Of a stretch of DNA of 64,000 bases, positions 18,527 to 27,670 are shown piece by piece (position 1 is the stretch's first letter; every line of letters starts with the position of its first letter). The position numbers were made by a program, and so were the translations under genes. Source of the DNA: Absicoccus porci (GTDB taxonomy: Bacteria > Bacillota_I > Bacilli_A > Erysipelotrichales > Erysipelotrichaceae). Under the pieces are notes generated by a model. That model was not told where the DNA came from, made no database searches, and worked only from the letters and a program-made list of their open reading frames with translations. Where the stretch lies: contig NZ_RJQC01000002.1 of the NCBI RefSeq assembly GCF_003725415.1, positions 530,439-594,438 of the forward strand. The letters are read 5' to 3'.

Positions 18527-18838
18527 ATGGTAAATAAAGTAAATACAGAACAATTCAATGAATTAATGAAAGAAGATGCCGTTTTGGTTGATTTTTCAGC
18601 TACTTGGTGTGGACCATGTAAAATGTTGACACCAATCATGGCTAGCGTTTCCGAAAAATTAGCTGGCAAATGCAAAGTTGTATCCGTTGATGTCGATGAA
18701 TCCAGCGATTTGGCAGAAAAATTTGGTATCATGGCTGTACCTACAGTGATCTTATTTAAAAAAGGCGAACAAGTGAATGCTTTTTCAGGATTTATTCCAG
18801 AACCAAAAGTACTTGAATTTGTTGAAAACAATCTATAA
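18527..18838 (+). CDS. trxA: Thioredoxin
   Basis: This 103-residue redox protein carries the canonical WCGPC motif (27-31) and the cis-proline in VPTV. It is reduced by TrxB (7.2 kb) and serves ribonucleotide reductase, peroxidases and disulfide repair in the cytoplasm. An AGGAGG site precedes the ATG. It is followed by a strong terminator, so it ends its transcript. Confidence 0.96.
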   Translation: MVNKVNTEQFNELMKEDAVLVDFSATWCGPCKMLTPIMASVSEKLAGKCKVVSVDVDESSDLAEKFGIMAVPTVILFKKGEQVNAFSGFIPEPKVLEFVENNL

Positions 18839-18844
18839 TCGTTT

Positions 18845-18875
18845 AAGCATTGGTTGTATCCAATGCTTTTTTTTT
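18845..18875 (+). terminator. Terminator after trxA
   Basis: AAGCATTGG (18845-18853) pairs with CCAATGCTT (18860-18868), followed by nine Ts. A TATAAT at 18878-18883 right after it serves the next gene. Confidence 0.9.
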
Positions 18876-18905
18876 AGTATAATGAAATAAAGAAGGAGCT
18901 TTATT

Positions 18906-20432
18906 ATGAAAAGAAATCATGCAATGGGTATTTTATTTGCAGCAACAATGGTATACTCCAATTTTGGAAGTGTCCCTGTTTATGCACAAGAGACAACAAA
19001 CTATAATGATGCGGGTACGGTTCAACTTGTCAAAGATGGAACACCAGTCAACGAAGATACAGAGGTAACGATCAATGATCAAATGGTCATGCAAATTAAT
19101 GATGTCAATTTTGATGGTAACGATTTAACCTTGAATTTACCAAATATTGATGTACAAGAAGAAAATGTGACGGTTGATAGTCAGCCAGTTGATGTAAAAA
19201 CTACCGATAATAAAGGTCAAGTCAGTGAAATGACATTGGAAGATGTTTCAGCTGGTACACATTCGGTTGAAATTCCATTTACGGTACAAAAAGATACGAC
19301 CTTTGAAGATGTACAAGTAGAAAAAGATACAACCGATGAATCTACAACGGATACGGATGATTCATCTGCCGAAGTGGAATCAAGCGATGAAACAACTGCA
19401 GATACAACAGAAATCAAAGATATCAATATCACTTTGGATGATACAAACATAAAGACCGTCTCTTTACAAGGTGTCATTGATTGGGGTAAAGATGTGAAAG
19501 ATTCCCAAAAACCAGAAGAAGTAAAAGTGACATTATTGGCCAATGGACAATCTACAGGAGATTCATATGAAGTCACTGGTAGTGATTGGAAATTTACGTT
19601 TGGACAAGAACCAAAGTATACCGATGATACCCAACAAACAGAAGTTGATTATTCTGTTGAAGTGGAACCTGTTGATAACTTTACAAGTGAAGTCAAAACC
19701 AATGCGAAATCCAATGATACGGTGAAGTACATTGATGTTGATATGACATCCACCGATGCCAAAGATGAAACGACAACTGACGACAAAACTACCGATAATA
19801 CAACGACAGACCAATCCGCTACGGATAAAACAACAGATGATACAAAAACTTCAGATACAAAATCGACTGATCAATCTACAACCACTACAAACAATACAAA
19901 TAATCAGACCAATGTGGAAATGAAACAAAATAACATTGAAGTCAATGTGGAGAATGTTCAACAAAACAACATTCTTGTGATTGATCAATCCACAGATACG
20001 GAAGTTTTAGCAACCGATAATACCGATGAAACTGTGAATGTACAAGGTAAGATCGTTTGGAAAGATGATTCCGATAAAAATAAACAACGGCCAAAAACGG
20101 TAACGGTTATCTTATATGCCAATGATAAACAATACAAAGCCATGGAAGTACAGGGCAGTGATGATCAATGGACATTTGAATTCAAAGGATTGCCAAAGAA
20201 TGATGAAAATGGCAATGCCTATACATATACCATTAAAGAAAAGGCATTAAGCCATTATCGTGGTGATGTCAGTGGATACACTTTAACCAATACATACATT
20301 GGTCAAAATACACAAACGACATCGGGAACCAATACAGGTACCCAAACAAATTCCGGATTATATATGGGCGTTGGGGCAGCAGCCATCGTTGTGATCGTGA
20401 TCCTAGTGGCCTTAAAACGTAAACAAAGCTAA
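18906..20432 (+). CDS. Cell-surface protein with CnaB-type domains and Thr/Asp-rich stalk
   Basis: The 508-residue protein has a signal peptide (about 1-28, ending VYAQ). An acidic N-terminal region follows, then a CnaB-like beta-sandwich at about 182-275, a low-complexity Thr/Asp/Lys stretch at 278-345, and a second, clearer CnaB domain at about 378-470 (KIVWKDDSDKNKQRPKTV...YTYTIKEK). The C-terminal membrane helix (about 484-503) ends in KRKQS. CnaB domains usually form rod-like stalks of Gram-positive adhesins, often with isopeptide bonds. No LPxTG or close sortase motif precedes the helix, so it may simply be membrane-anchored. A role in adhesion is inferred from architecture. Confidence 0.85.
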   Translation: MKRNHAMGILFAATMVYSNFGSVPVYAQETTNYNDAGTVQLVKDGTPVNEDTEVTINDQMVMQINDVNFDGNDLTLNLPNIDVQEENVTVDSQPVDVKTTDNKGQVSEMTLEDVSAGTHSVEIPFTVQKDTTFEDVQVEKDTTDESTTDTDDSSAEVESSDETTADTTEIKDINITLDDTNIKTVSLQGVIDWGKDVKDSQKPEEVKVTLLANGQSTGDSYEVTGSDWKFTFGQEPKYTDDTQQTEVDYSVEVEPVDNFTSEVKTNAKSNDTVKYIDVDMTSTDAKDETTTDDKTTDNTTTDQSATDKTTDDTKTSDTKSTDQSTTTTNNTNNQTNVEMKQNNIEVNVENVQQNNILVIDQSTDTEVLATDNTDETVNVQGKIVWKDDSDKNKQRPKTVTVILYANDKQYKAMEVQGSDDQWTFEFKGLPKNDENGNAYTYTIKEKALSHYRGDVSGYTLTNTYIGQNTQTTSGTNTGTQTNSGLYMGVGAAAIVVIVILVALKRKQS

Positions 20433-20442
20433 TTATAAAAAT

Positions 20443-20474
20443 GAAAGTGAACCGAAAAAAACGGTTCACTTTTC
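20443..20474 (+). terminator. Convergent terminator between the CnaB gene and the DUF4186-like gene
   Basis: GAAAGTGAACCG (20443-20454) and CGGTTCACTTTTC (20462-20474) form a long stem around a poly-A loop. The minus-strand gene ends inside the stem, so it probably serves both strands. Confidence 0.7.
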
Positions 20475-21059
20475 CATTTGACGAAATAACCAATCCATAA
20501 TGACCTGACAGATATAGTTTTGTTCTTTATCTGTTAGGTCTTTTTCTTTGGGAATATGATGCCATTTATACAAACAATTCCGACAACATGTACCCGTTGC
20601 ATGTTGCGCTAAAAATACAGGATGGCCCTTCATCGGTGTTTGTTTACCATCATGATGCGGATGGGCCGGTGCTAAACGCGACGCAATAAAATCATGCGCA
20701 TGTTGATCAATGGTTTCCCATCCTTTTTGTTGGATGTAGGTACGATCCTTTTTACGTAAATAAAACGAAGAACGAAATTTTGAATGCGACAAACGCACAA
20801 ACAAATCATCGTTTGGTGAATAATCAATTTGGGCTTTCTTAGCTTGTGAAACCTGCTGATTGGTTGGAATATGATAGATCTTACCATCTTTGATCAATGT
20901 TGGACCGGTTGAAACAAAACGAAATAAAATATGTTTTTGGATACATTGGTCTCGAATATCTAAGATCCAAGAAAAATCACAATTTGGATCTGCCAAACAC
21001 TCGATCACATCCGTATCAAAATCAATTGATATGGGTTTATCTACATGAAGTATTTTCAT
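20466..21059 (-). CDS. DUF4186-family protein with N-terminal piece resembling the end of DUF5131
   Basis: The 197-residue protein has two parts. The C-terminal part (about 90-197) matches my recollection of DUF4186: FRSSFYLRKKD, a HAHDFI segment, GKQTPMKGHPVF, QHATGTCCRNCL and KWHHI, whose Cys and His residues could bind metal. The N-terminal part (about 28-75, SWILDIRDQC...FVSTG) resembles the C-terminal end of DUF5131 (phage Gp37/Gp68-like, possibly radical SAM) without its catalytic domain. Function is unknown for both. The ATG follows a TATGAT box by 6 bases with no ribosome site. Confidence 0.75.
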   Translation of the reverse strand: MKILHVDKPISIDFDTDVIECLADPNCDFSWILDIRDQCIQKHILFRFVSTGPTLIKDGKIYHIPTNQQVSQAKKAQIDYSPNDDLFVRLSHSKFRSSFYLRKKDRTYIQQKGWETIDQHAHDFIASRLAPAHPHHDGKQTPMKGHPVFLAQHATGTCCRNCLYKWHHIPKEKDLTDKEQNYICQVIMDWLFRQMEK

Positions 21060-21065
21060 AAATTC

Positions 21066-21094
21066 ATCATAGAAAAAAAGACGTTGATTCGCAA
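21066..21094 (-). promoter_or_regulatory. Promoter of the DUF4186-like gene, probably leaderless
   Basis: On the minus strand TTGCGA (21094-21089) and TATGAT (21071-21066) are 17 bases apart. Six bases (GAATTT) separate the -10 from the ATG at 21059. The -35 lies in the loop of the ftsH terminator. Confidence 0.6.
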
Positions 21095-21101
21095 CGTCTT
21101 A
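21072..21101 (-). terminator. Terminator of ftsH
   Basis: On the minus strand AAGACGTTG pairs with CAACGTCTT around CGAAT, followed by a T run. The ftsH stop codon lies at its 5' edge. Confidence 0.85.
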
Positions 21102-23024
21102 ATTTGTCGCATTTGTAGGAATTTCAGCCGGCTTATTTAAAATATACATAAATTGTTCACCTGTAATCGTTTCCTTTTCATATAAGTATTTAGCCAATTC
21201 ATGCAATTTTGGCATATTGTCTTTTAAAATTTGTAAAGCATCTTGATGCGCTCTACGAATCAAGGCAATGACTTCTTCATCCACTTTGGCGGCTGTTTCT
21301 GAAGAACAAGCTAAGCTTGTATCACCACCTAGATATTGATTGGTTACCGTTTCTAAGGCAGTCATATCAAAGGTATCACTCATACCAAAACGTGTAATCA
21401 TAGCTCTTGCGAGTTTGGTGGCTTGTTCAATATCATTCGAAGCACCAGAAGTATAATTGTGGAAGATCAATTCCTCAGCAGCTCGACCAGCTGTATACGT
21501 AACAATACGACTATATAATTCATCTTTCGATAATAAATTCTGTTCATCTTCTTCCACTTGCATCGTATATCCCAAAGCCCCTTTGGTTCTTGGGATGATC
21601 GTGATCTTATGGACAGGAGCTGAGTTTTTAGACTTGGCAGCTACTAAGGCATGACCAATCTCATGATACGATACGATTAATTTTTCTTTTGGTGAAATGA
21701 CAGCACCTTTCTTTTGTTCACCGGCAATGACGATTTCAATGGCTTCTTCAAGATCACGCTGAATCACTGTATGACGACCATCACGCACCGCCAACAAGGC
21801 ACCTTCATTGATGATATTGGCTAAATCGGCACCACTAGAACCAGCTGCGGCACGAGCTACCACATTAAAATCAATATCTGGTGAATGTTTAATTTTCTTT
21901 GCGTGTAAACGCAAGATAGCTTCACGACCTGCTAAGTCTGGTAATTCAACCGGAATACGACGGTCAAAACGACCTGGACGCGTTAAGGCTGGATCCAAAA
22001 TTTCAGGACGGTTGGTTGCGGCTAAAAGGACAACGCCTTTGGATCCATCAAAACCATCCATTTCGGCCAATAATTGGTTCAATGTTTGTTCCCGTTCATC
22101 GTTGCCACCCATGGATCCAGCTCCATCACGACGCTTACCAATCGTATCAATCTCATCGATGAAAACGATACAAGGTGCTTTTTTCCGCGCTTGTGTAAAC
22201 AAATCACGTACTTTAGCGGCACCACGACCAACAAACATTTCAACAAATTCAGAACCTGAAATGGAGAAGAATGGAACGCCTGCCTCACCGGCAACAGCTT
22301 TTGCCAATAAGGTTTTACCAGTGCCCGGAGGACCTACCAATAAGGCACCTTTTGGCATCGTTGCACCAATATCTGTATACTTCTTTGGATTATTTAAGAA
22401 ATCCACAATTTCTTTTAAGTTCTCTTTGGCTTCTTCTTGACCAGCCACATCTTTGAATGTAATGCCTGTCTTCTTGCCTTCATAGACTTTGGCGTTGGAT
22501 TTCCCTAAGTTACCTAGGCCGCCAAAGCCACCAAAACCACCAAATCCATTATTGTCATCATCTTCATTACCACCAGGTGTAAATGTAAATGTATTGCCAC
22601 CACCCATTTTATCTTGGAATCGCTTCATGCTACGTCGCAATAACCAAGTAAAGAATAAGATTGGTATTAAGAAGAGGAGCAAGAAATTAATAAATGGATT
22701 ATCCAACCAAGATTTTTGATGAATGCGTTGTGAAAATTCAACACCATTATCTTCCAAACGATCCACTAATTTTGAATCATTCATTTCACCTGTCTGATAT
22801 GTCATCGAATCATCTTTTTTCAATGTATAATAAATGACATTATCTTCAATTTGGACTTCCTTGACTTGTCGATCCTCGACTTTGTTCAAAAAATTAGAAT
22901 AAGTTGTTTCCTGTGTATGAGCGCCGGAAATCATCGGTACAACGACCCAATCAAATATTAATAGAACAATTAATATGATGGTCCATATCCGCAGATATCG
23001 TTGTCTTTGATTCTGATTATTCAT
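21099..23024 (-). CDS. ftsH: ATP-dependent zinc metalloprotease FtsH
   Basis: FtsH is a membrane-anchored hexameric AAA+ protease that degrades misfolded membrane proteins and short-lived regulators. The 641-residue protein has two membrane helices (about 13-33 and 112-129) around a short extracytoplasmic domain. A glycine-rich linker (141-174) follows, then Walker A GPPGTGKT (231-238), Walker B with DEID, the SRH region and the zinc site HEIGH (454-458; usually HEAGH, but the metal and catalytic residues are kept). The start at 23024 follows AGGAGG; the longer reading frame upstream would run over the promoter and CIRCE site. It is transcribed alone. Confidence 0.96.
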   Translation of the reverse strand: MNNQNQRQRYLRIWTIILIVLLIFDWVVVPMISGAHTQETTYSNFLNKVEDRQVKEVQIEDNVIYYTLKKDDSMTYQTGEMNDSKLVDRLEDNGVEFSQRIHQKSWLDNPFINFLLLFLIPILFFTWLLRRSMKRFQDKMGGGNTFTFTPGGNEDDDNNGFGGFGGFGGLGNLGKSNAKVYEGKKTGITFKDVAGQEEAKENLKEIVDFLNNPKKYTDIGATMPKGALLVGPPGTGKTLLAKAVAGEAGVPFFSISGSEFVEMFVGRGAAKVRDLFTQARKKAPCIVFIDEIDTIGKRRDGAGSMGGNDEREQTLNQLLAEMDGFDGSKGVVLLAATNRPEILDPALTRPGRFDRRIPVELPDLAGREAILRLHAKKIKHSPDIDFNVVARAAAGSSGADLANIINEGALLAVRDGRHTVIQRDLEEAIEIVIAGEQKKGAVISPKEKLIVSYHEIGHALVAAKSKNSAPVHKITIIPRTKGALGYTMQVEEDEQNLLSKDELYSRIVTYTAGRAAEELIFHNYTSGASNDIEQATKLARAMITRFGMSDTFDMTALETVTNQYLGGDTSLACSSETAAKVDEEVIALIRRAHQDALQILKDNMPKLHELAKYLYEKETITGEQFMYILNKPAEIPTNATN

Positions 23025-23046
23025 ATAGAATCCTCCTGTTGAAAAC

Positions 23047-23074
23047 ATTATACACCGTTTTAGCACCAATGCAA
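23047..23074 (-). promoter_or_regulatory. Promoter of ftsH
   Basis: On the minus strand TATAAT (23052-23047) is preceded after 16 bases by TTGCAT, which sits inside the CIRCE element, so HrcA binding would block RNA polymerase. Confidence 0.65.
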
Positions 23075-23086
23075 TAAGAGTGCTAA
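23060..23086 (-). promoter_or_regulatory. CIRCE operator (HrcA site) upstream of ftsH
   Basis: The half-sites TTAGCACTC and TGGTGCTAA (minus strand) are separated by exactly nine bases. The CIRCE consensus is TTAGCACTC-N9-GAGTGCTAA; one half is perfect and the other differs at two inner positions. HrcA is encoded at 57.6 kb. This places ftsH in the HrcA regulon, which is not its usual control in Bacilli. Confidence 0.85.
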
Positions 23087-23115
23087 AATCACTTACTTTC
23101 ACAAAATTGTATATT

Positions 23116-23139
23116 ATTTACATACAAATGTATGTAAAT
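23116..23139. promoter_or_regulatory. Perfect inverted repeat, likely operator of sstT
   Basis: ATTTACATAC (23116-23125) and its exact complement (23130-23139) flank AAAT. It ends directly before the sstT -35 (23141). The size and symmetry fit a dimeric repressor or activator, which I cannot name. Confidence 0.6.
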
Positions 23140-23140
23140 T

Positions 23141-23169
23141 TTGAAAAACACTTAAAAATAAAGTAAAAT
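23141..23169 (+). promoter_or_regulatory. Promoter of sstT
   Basis: TTGAAA at 23141-23146 and TAAAAT at 23164-23169 are separated by 17 bases. Confidence 0.6.
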
Positions 23170-23196
23170 AAAAGTTAAGAATAAGGAGAAAGGAAT

Positions 23197-24456
23197 ATGA
23201 ATGTGATTCGAAAGTATAATGAAACAAGTTTGATCCTTCGCATTGTGATTGGCTTGATCATTGGTACGATTTTGGGGGTTTTATTTAAAAATTTGCCAAT
23301 TGGCATTTTAGGTGACCTATTTAAAGGCGCCCTACGTTCGATTGCGCCCGTTCTCGTGTTTGTGTTGATTACCAATTCCTTGGCATCATCCAGTACCGGA
23401 ATGGATAAACGATTTGGACGCGTTATCTTTTTATATATGATTAGTACTTTTTTTGCAGCTATCGTTGCGGTTACTGTTAGTTTTACTTTTCCACAAACTT
23501 TGGTGTTGACGGGAAAAGCCGCGCAAGAAACCGCTGCACCTGGCGGCATTGGTGAAGTCATGACCAATTTATTGAATACCGTTGTCATGAATCCAGTGGA
23601 AGCCTTAGCCGAAGGACAATATTTAAGTATTTTATTTTGGTCTATCCTGTTAGGATTGGCATTGAAAAGCATTGCAGCTGACACATCGAAAACATTCTTA
23701 AATGATATCAGTGATGGTATGAGTACTTTAGTTCGTTGGATCATTAATTTAGCGCCATTTGGAATTATGGGTTTGACCTATTCCATGGTTAGTGAAAATG
23801 GTTTAGGTGTTTTCCAAACCTATGGATCCTTGTTGCTGGTATTGGTAGGATCGATGTTAACGGTGGCTTTGATTGTTGATCCATTTATCGCCTTTCTATT
23901 CTTACATCGAAATCCTTATCCATTGGTACTCCGATGCTTAAAAGAAAGTGGTGTCATGGCTTTCTTTACGCGAAGTTCAGCTGCCAATATTCCCGTCAAT
24001 ATGGAACTGTGCGAAAAATTATTATTGGATGAAGAAATGTATTCGGTCTCTATTCCATTGGGATCAACGATCAATATGGATGGGGCCGCCATCACGATCA
24101 CCATCTTTACTCTGGCAACATGTAATACAGTTGGAGTTCATGTGGATTTTGCCACAGCCCTGGTTTTAAGCGTTTTGGCAACATTTGCAGCCTGCGGAGC
24201 CAGTGGTGTTGCGGGTGGTAGCTTGTTATTGATTCCAATGGCCTGCTCCTTGTTTGGTATTAGTGCCGATATTGCCATGCAAGCTGTTGGTATTGGCTTT
24301 ATCATTGGTGTCGTTCAAGATAGTGTAGAAACAGCCTTGAACTCTTCCGGAGATGTTATGTTTGCAGCTACGGCTGAATATACACAATGGATCAAAAATG
24401 GACATCCAGAAAAACTACCAAAATTCTTAGGTGGTCAAAGAGATACAAAAGTATAG
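23197..24456 (+). CDS. sstT: Serine/threonine:Na+ symporter
   Basis: SstT imports serine and threonine with sodium. The 419-residue membrane protein belongs to the dicarboxylate/amino acid:cation symporter (DAACS) family, with the serine-rich re-entrant segment FFTRSSAANIPVN and the GSTINMDGAAI substrate and sodium site typical of the SstT branch. Length matches. AAGGAGAAAGG precedes the ATG. It is divergent from ftsH and has an inverted-repeat operator candidate at its promoter. Serine is a common fermentation substrate in such anaerobes. Confidence 0.93.
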   Translation: MNVIRKYNETSLILRIVIGLIIGTILGVLFKNLPIGILGDLFKGALRSIAPVLVFVLITNSLASSSTGMDKRFGRVIFLYMISTFFAAIVAVTVSFTFPQTLVLTGKAAQETAAPGGIGEVMTNLLNTVVMNPVEALAEGQYLSILFWSILLGLALKSIAADTSKTFLNDISDGMSTLVRWIINLAPFGIMGLTYSMVSENGLGVFQTYGSLLLVLVGSMLTVALIVDPFIAFLFLHRNPYPLVLRCLKESGVMAFFTRSSAANIPVNMELCEKLLLDEEMYSVSIPLGSTINMDGAAITITIFTLATCNTVGVHVDFATALVLSVLATFAACGASGVAGGSLLLIPMACSLFGISADIAMQAVGIGFIIGVVQDSVETALNSSGDVMFAATAEYTQWIKNGHPEKLPKFLGGQRDTKV

Positions 24457-24459
24457 AAA

Positions 24460-24488
24460 AAAACGTTGCACTCGCAACGTTTTCTTTT
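24460..24488. terminator. Bidirectional terminator between sstT and tyrA
   Basis: AAAACGTTGC (24460-24469) pairs with GCAACGTTTT (24474-24483) around ACTC. T-rich sequence follows on both strands, so it ends both convergent transcripts. Confidence 0.85.
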
Positions 24489-25323
24489 ACTTATTAAAGA
24501 GTTGACGACGTTCGGTCGATTGAATAAACAAGCGTTTCATTTCTTCAATATCTTCGGCTTGTAAGACATCACGGAAATGTGTGATTGCATCGATAAACTG
24601 GTTGGTTTCATCCAATAAAATATCTTTATTTAAGATAAATAATTCCGACCATAAATCCTCATTGATGGAAGCAATCCGCGTTAAATCACGGAAACTATCT
24701 CCCGTATATTCAACCAAATGACTATTATCGTGTGTATTCATCAAAGAAACCGCGATCACATGGGTCAATTGAGATAAGAAACCAATCATTCGATCATGTT
24801 CCAATGGTGTCAAAGTAGCCACTCTTGTACATCCTAAATACGATCCCAATTGTTCCGCTAATAGAATACTGGAATGCGTGTTTTTCTCTGTTGGTACAAC
24901 AATAAAGTTTGCATCATCAAAGATGGTAGGATCGGCTTGTTCGATACCACGACTTTCTCGACCACACATCGGATGGATACTAATCAGTTCCAAGCCATAT
25001 TTTAAGATTTCTTGACAAGGCTTCACAATGTTTGATTTTACACCACTAATATCCATTAAAATGGAGCCCACTTGGATGGAAGACTGATATTTTTCAATCC
25101 AAGGTTGGATCTGCGTTGGATACAAAGCTAAAATAATGATTTGGCAACGATCCAATAATTCTTCAGGATTTGTTGAGCCTTCCGTGATATAGTTACGATC
25201 TTTCGCAATCTGAATGGTCAACGGATTGATATCAAAACCATAGACCTCATTATGACCAAGCTCCATCAATCGACTGGCTAAGCTTGCTCCCATTAGTCCT
25301 AAGCCAACAATTCCATAGTTCAT
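24487..25323 (-). CDS. tyrA: Prephenate dehydrogenase
   Basis: TyrA oxidatively decarboxylates prephenate to 4-hydroxyphenylpyruvate on the tyrosine branch. The 278-residue protein has an N-terminal Rossmann fold (GLGLMG near 7-12), the ISIHPMCGRE active-site stretch and the helical dimerisation domain. There is no ACT domain and no fused chorismate mutase, which here is carried by pheA. It is the last gene of aroB-aroC-aroA-tyrA and overlaps aroA by four bases (ATGA). NAD or NADP preference cannot be read with confidence. Confidence 0.92.
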   Translation of the reverse strand: MNYGIVGLGLMGASLASRLMELGHNEVYGFDINPLTIQIAKDRNYITEGSTNPEELLDRCQIIILALYPTQIQPWIEKYQSSIQVGSILMDISGVKSNIVKPCQEILKYGLELISIHPMCGRESRGIEQADPTIFDDANFIVVPTEKNTHSSILLAEQLGSYLGCTRVATLTPLEHDRMIGFLSQLTHVIAVSLMNTHDNSHLVEYTGDSFRDLTRIASINEDLWSELFILNKDILLDETNQFIDAITHFRDVLQAEDIEEMKRLFIQSTERRQLFNK

Positions 25324-26573
25324 AGTATTTCCACCTTTCCACCAATGGCTTGTATATCTTGAAAAAAGTTAGGATACGATTTCGTAATGGCTTGTGCATC
25401 ATCAATGATACAAGGCGATTGTGCACACAACCCAAAAATAGTCATAGCCATTACGATTCGATGATCATTATGACCATGAATTTCTACTCCATCTTTTCGA
25501 TACGTTTCTTTACCTACAATGGTGATTGTATCATAGGTACTCGATACATCGACATTCCATTTTCTTAATTCTTCTTCCATCGCCGCAATTCGATCACTTT
25601 CTTTCATGCGTAATCGTTGTGCATGGATCAAATGCGTTGTTCCTTGACTATACGCAGCCAAGATGCATAAGATCGGACCCAGATCCGGACAATTGGCTAA
25701 ATCAATCGTTTGACCCGCCAATGGAGCTCGATCAATGATCAAATGATCTTGTTGCCAAGTTTTATTGTGGATCGCATCAATGACGACTTTATCTCCCTGT
25801 AACGAATCAGCTTTCATATTATTTAAAGTTAACGGTCCTTGAATGGCACCCAATACGGTATAGAAAGCTGCTTGTGACCAATCCCCTTCGACCCGTACAT
25901 CTTTGGCAAGATAGGACTGATGACCTGGAATTTGGTAATGCGTTGCATCCGTTTGATGAATTATGATCCCAAATGTCTTTAACATCTGTAAGGTCAAATC
26001 CACATAGGATTTTGATTCATACGGTGGGATGATCTCAATTTGGCTATCTTGTGCTAATAAAGGCAAAGCCAAAAGTAACCCAGTGATAAATTGACTGGAA
26101 ATATCACCACGAATCTTATAGACACTTGGCTGTAGTGGACCACATACTTCCATATGATCGGTTTGTTTGAAAGAAAGTTGTTGTTCTTTAAAAATTTTTG
26201 CGTATACATCCATTGGACGTTGCATCAACCGACCATGTCCTATTAATGTGGCTTTTTGATTGGATAAAGCACATAAAGGAATCAAAAAACGTAAGGTCGA
26301 ACCCGATTCGTTACAATCCATCGATACCGGTTCTGTTCGATTTTTGACATTGGTTCCAGTAATGATACAAGAGGTTTCTTGTTTTTTAATTTTAGCTCCT
26401 AACGCTTCCATACAAGCAATCGTCGCATCGATATCTTTTGAATACGTAATATTGGATACGGTGCTTGTTCCTTGTGCTAAACTGGCACAAATAATCGCAC
26501 GATGGGCTAAGGATTTACTGGAAGGAATGGCAACGGAACCAGCAACTTGCGATGGGGATACTTTTACTTTCAT
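25320..26573 (-). CDS. aroA: 3-phosphoshikimate 1-carboxyvinyltransferase (EPSP synthase)
   Basis: AroA transfers enolpyruvyl from PEP to shikimate 3-phosphate, the sixth shikimate step. The 417-residue protein has the N-terminal PSSKSLAHRAI, NESGSTLRFL (PEP region), SQFITGLLLALP and the C-terminal KESDRIAAM and HNDHRIVMA signatures. AAGGAGA lies before the ATG at 26573; the longer frame upstream overlaps aroC and lacks a site. ATGA overlaps join it to aroC upstream and tyrA downstream, giving translational coupling. The glyphosate class is not assigned. Confidence 0.95.
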   Translation of the reverse strand: MKVKVSPSQVAGSVAIPSSKSLAHRAIICASLAQGTSTVSNITYSKDIDATIACMEALGAKIKKQETSCIITGTNVKNRTEPVSMDCNESGSTLRFLIPLCALSNQKATLIGHGRLMQRPMDVYAKIFKEQQLSFKQTDHMEVCGPLQPSVYKIRGDISSQFITGLLLALPLLAQDSQIEIIPPYESKSYVDLTLQMLKTFGIIIHQTDATHYQIPGHQSYLAKDVRVEGDWSQAAFYTVLGAIQGPLTLNNMKADSLQGDKVVIDAIHNKTWQQDHLIIDRAPLAGQTIDLANCPDLGPILCILAAYSQGTTHLIHAQRLRMKESDRIAAMEEELRKWNVDVSSTYDTITIVGKETYRKDGVEIHGHNDHRIVMAMTIFGLCAQSPCIIDDAQAITKSYPNFFQDIQAIGGKVEIL

Positions 26574-27670
26574 ACGAGATCTCCTTGTGCATTTTTCGAC
26601 ATCCATAGATCCAATAAACCAAAAGCAACGACCGAATCAATGACGATACGAGCCCGATGAATGATGCATGGATCATGACGACCTTGGATCTGCAACTTGA
26701 CATTTTCTTTTGTTAAATAATCAACCGAAGCTTGTTCTTTATAAATGGAAGGCGTTGGCTTCACACACGTATGAATGATGATTGGCATACCATTGGTGAT
26801 TCCTCCATTGATGCCTGCATTATGGTTGGTCAGAGTGGAAATCTTACCATCTTTGTATTCAAAATCATCATTGGCCGTGGAACCTTTGACATTCGCAAAA
26901 CCAAACCCTAATCCAAAAGAAACACCTTTAACAGCAGGTACCGAAAACAACAAATGCGAAAGAATGCTTTCTACACTATCAAAAGCTGGTTCACCCAAAC
27001 CAGTGGGTAAGCCAATAACAGCCGTTTCAACAATACCACCCAAAGAATCACCTTCGACTGCGACTTTTTCAATCAATGCTTTCATTTCCGTTTCACATTG
27101 CGGATCCAATGTCGCAAAGTCTTTTTGATTGACTGTATGTATTTGATCTTTTAGTACATCGATATCATTGGAAAACACATCATCATGAACGGTATATAAC
27201 TGTTCAATATGTGAACCAATTTGTACACCATTGGCCTCCAAAATTTGTCGACAAATACTACCAGCCGCAACAATCGGAGCTGTTAACCGACCTGAAAAAT
27301 GACCACCGCCACGATAATCCTGAAAACCATGATACTTTTCAAACGCAGTATAATCCGCATGTCCCGGACGCAGACGACCATGGGTTTTCGTATAATCGGA
27401 AGAACGGGTATTGGTGTTTTGAATGACTAGGGTCAATGGTGTACCCGTAGTTTTTCCTTCAAAGAAACCTGAAACGATTTGTACGGCATCGGCCTCATGT
27501 CGTTGGGTTGAAATGCGACCTTTGGCCTTTCGTTTGTCCATATCGGATTTTATCCGATCTGTATCAATGGCAAAACCAGCAGGAAGCCCATCTAATACCA
27601 CACCAACCGCAGCACCATGGGATTCACCAAATAAAGTCATCGATATATTTGTGCCAATATTATTCTTCAT
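26570..27670 (-). CDS. aroC: Chorismate synthase
   Basis: AroC converts EPSP to chorismate using reduced FMN. The 366-residue protein has GESHGAAVGVVLDGLPAG near the N-terminus, the RPGHADY and RGGGHFSGR FMN-binding stretches, and the C-terminal GRHDPCI signature. The start overlaps the 3' end of aroB by 11 bases and the stop overlaps aroA (ATGA), so the four minus-strand genes form one tight operon. Confidence 0.96.
   Translation of the reverse strand: MKNNIGTNISMTLFGESHGAAVGVVLDGLPAGFAIDTDRIKSDMDKRKAKGRISTQRHEADAVQIVSGFFEGKTTGTPLTLVIQNTNTRSSDYTKTHGRLRPGHADYTAFEKYHGFQDYRGGGHFSGRLTAPIVAAGSICRQILEANGVQIGSHIEQLYTVHDDVFSNDIDVLKDQIHTVNQKDFATLDPQCETEMKALIEKVAVEGDSLGGIVETAVIGLPTGLGEPAFDSVESILSHLLFSVPAVKGVSFGLGFGFANVKGSTANDDFEYKDGKISTLTNHNAGINGGITNGMPIIIHTCVKPTPSIYKEQASVDYLTKENVKLQIQGRHDPCIIHRARIVIDSVVAFGLLDLWMSKNAQGDLV

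Noticed and set aside
21808..22440. 210-codon open frame opposite ftsH
   Set aside because: It lies wholly antisense to a certain gene, has no ribosome site, and its low-complexity composition mirrors ftsH codon bias.
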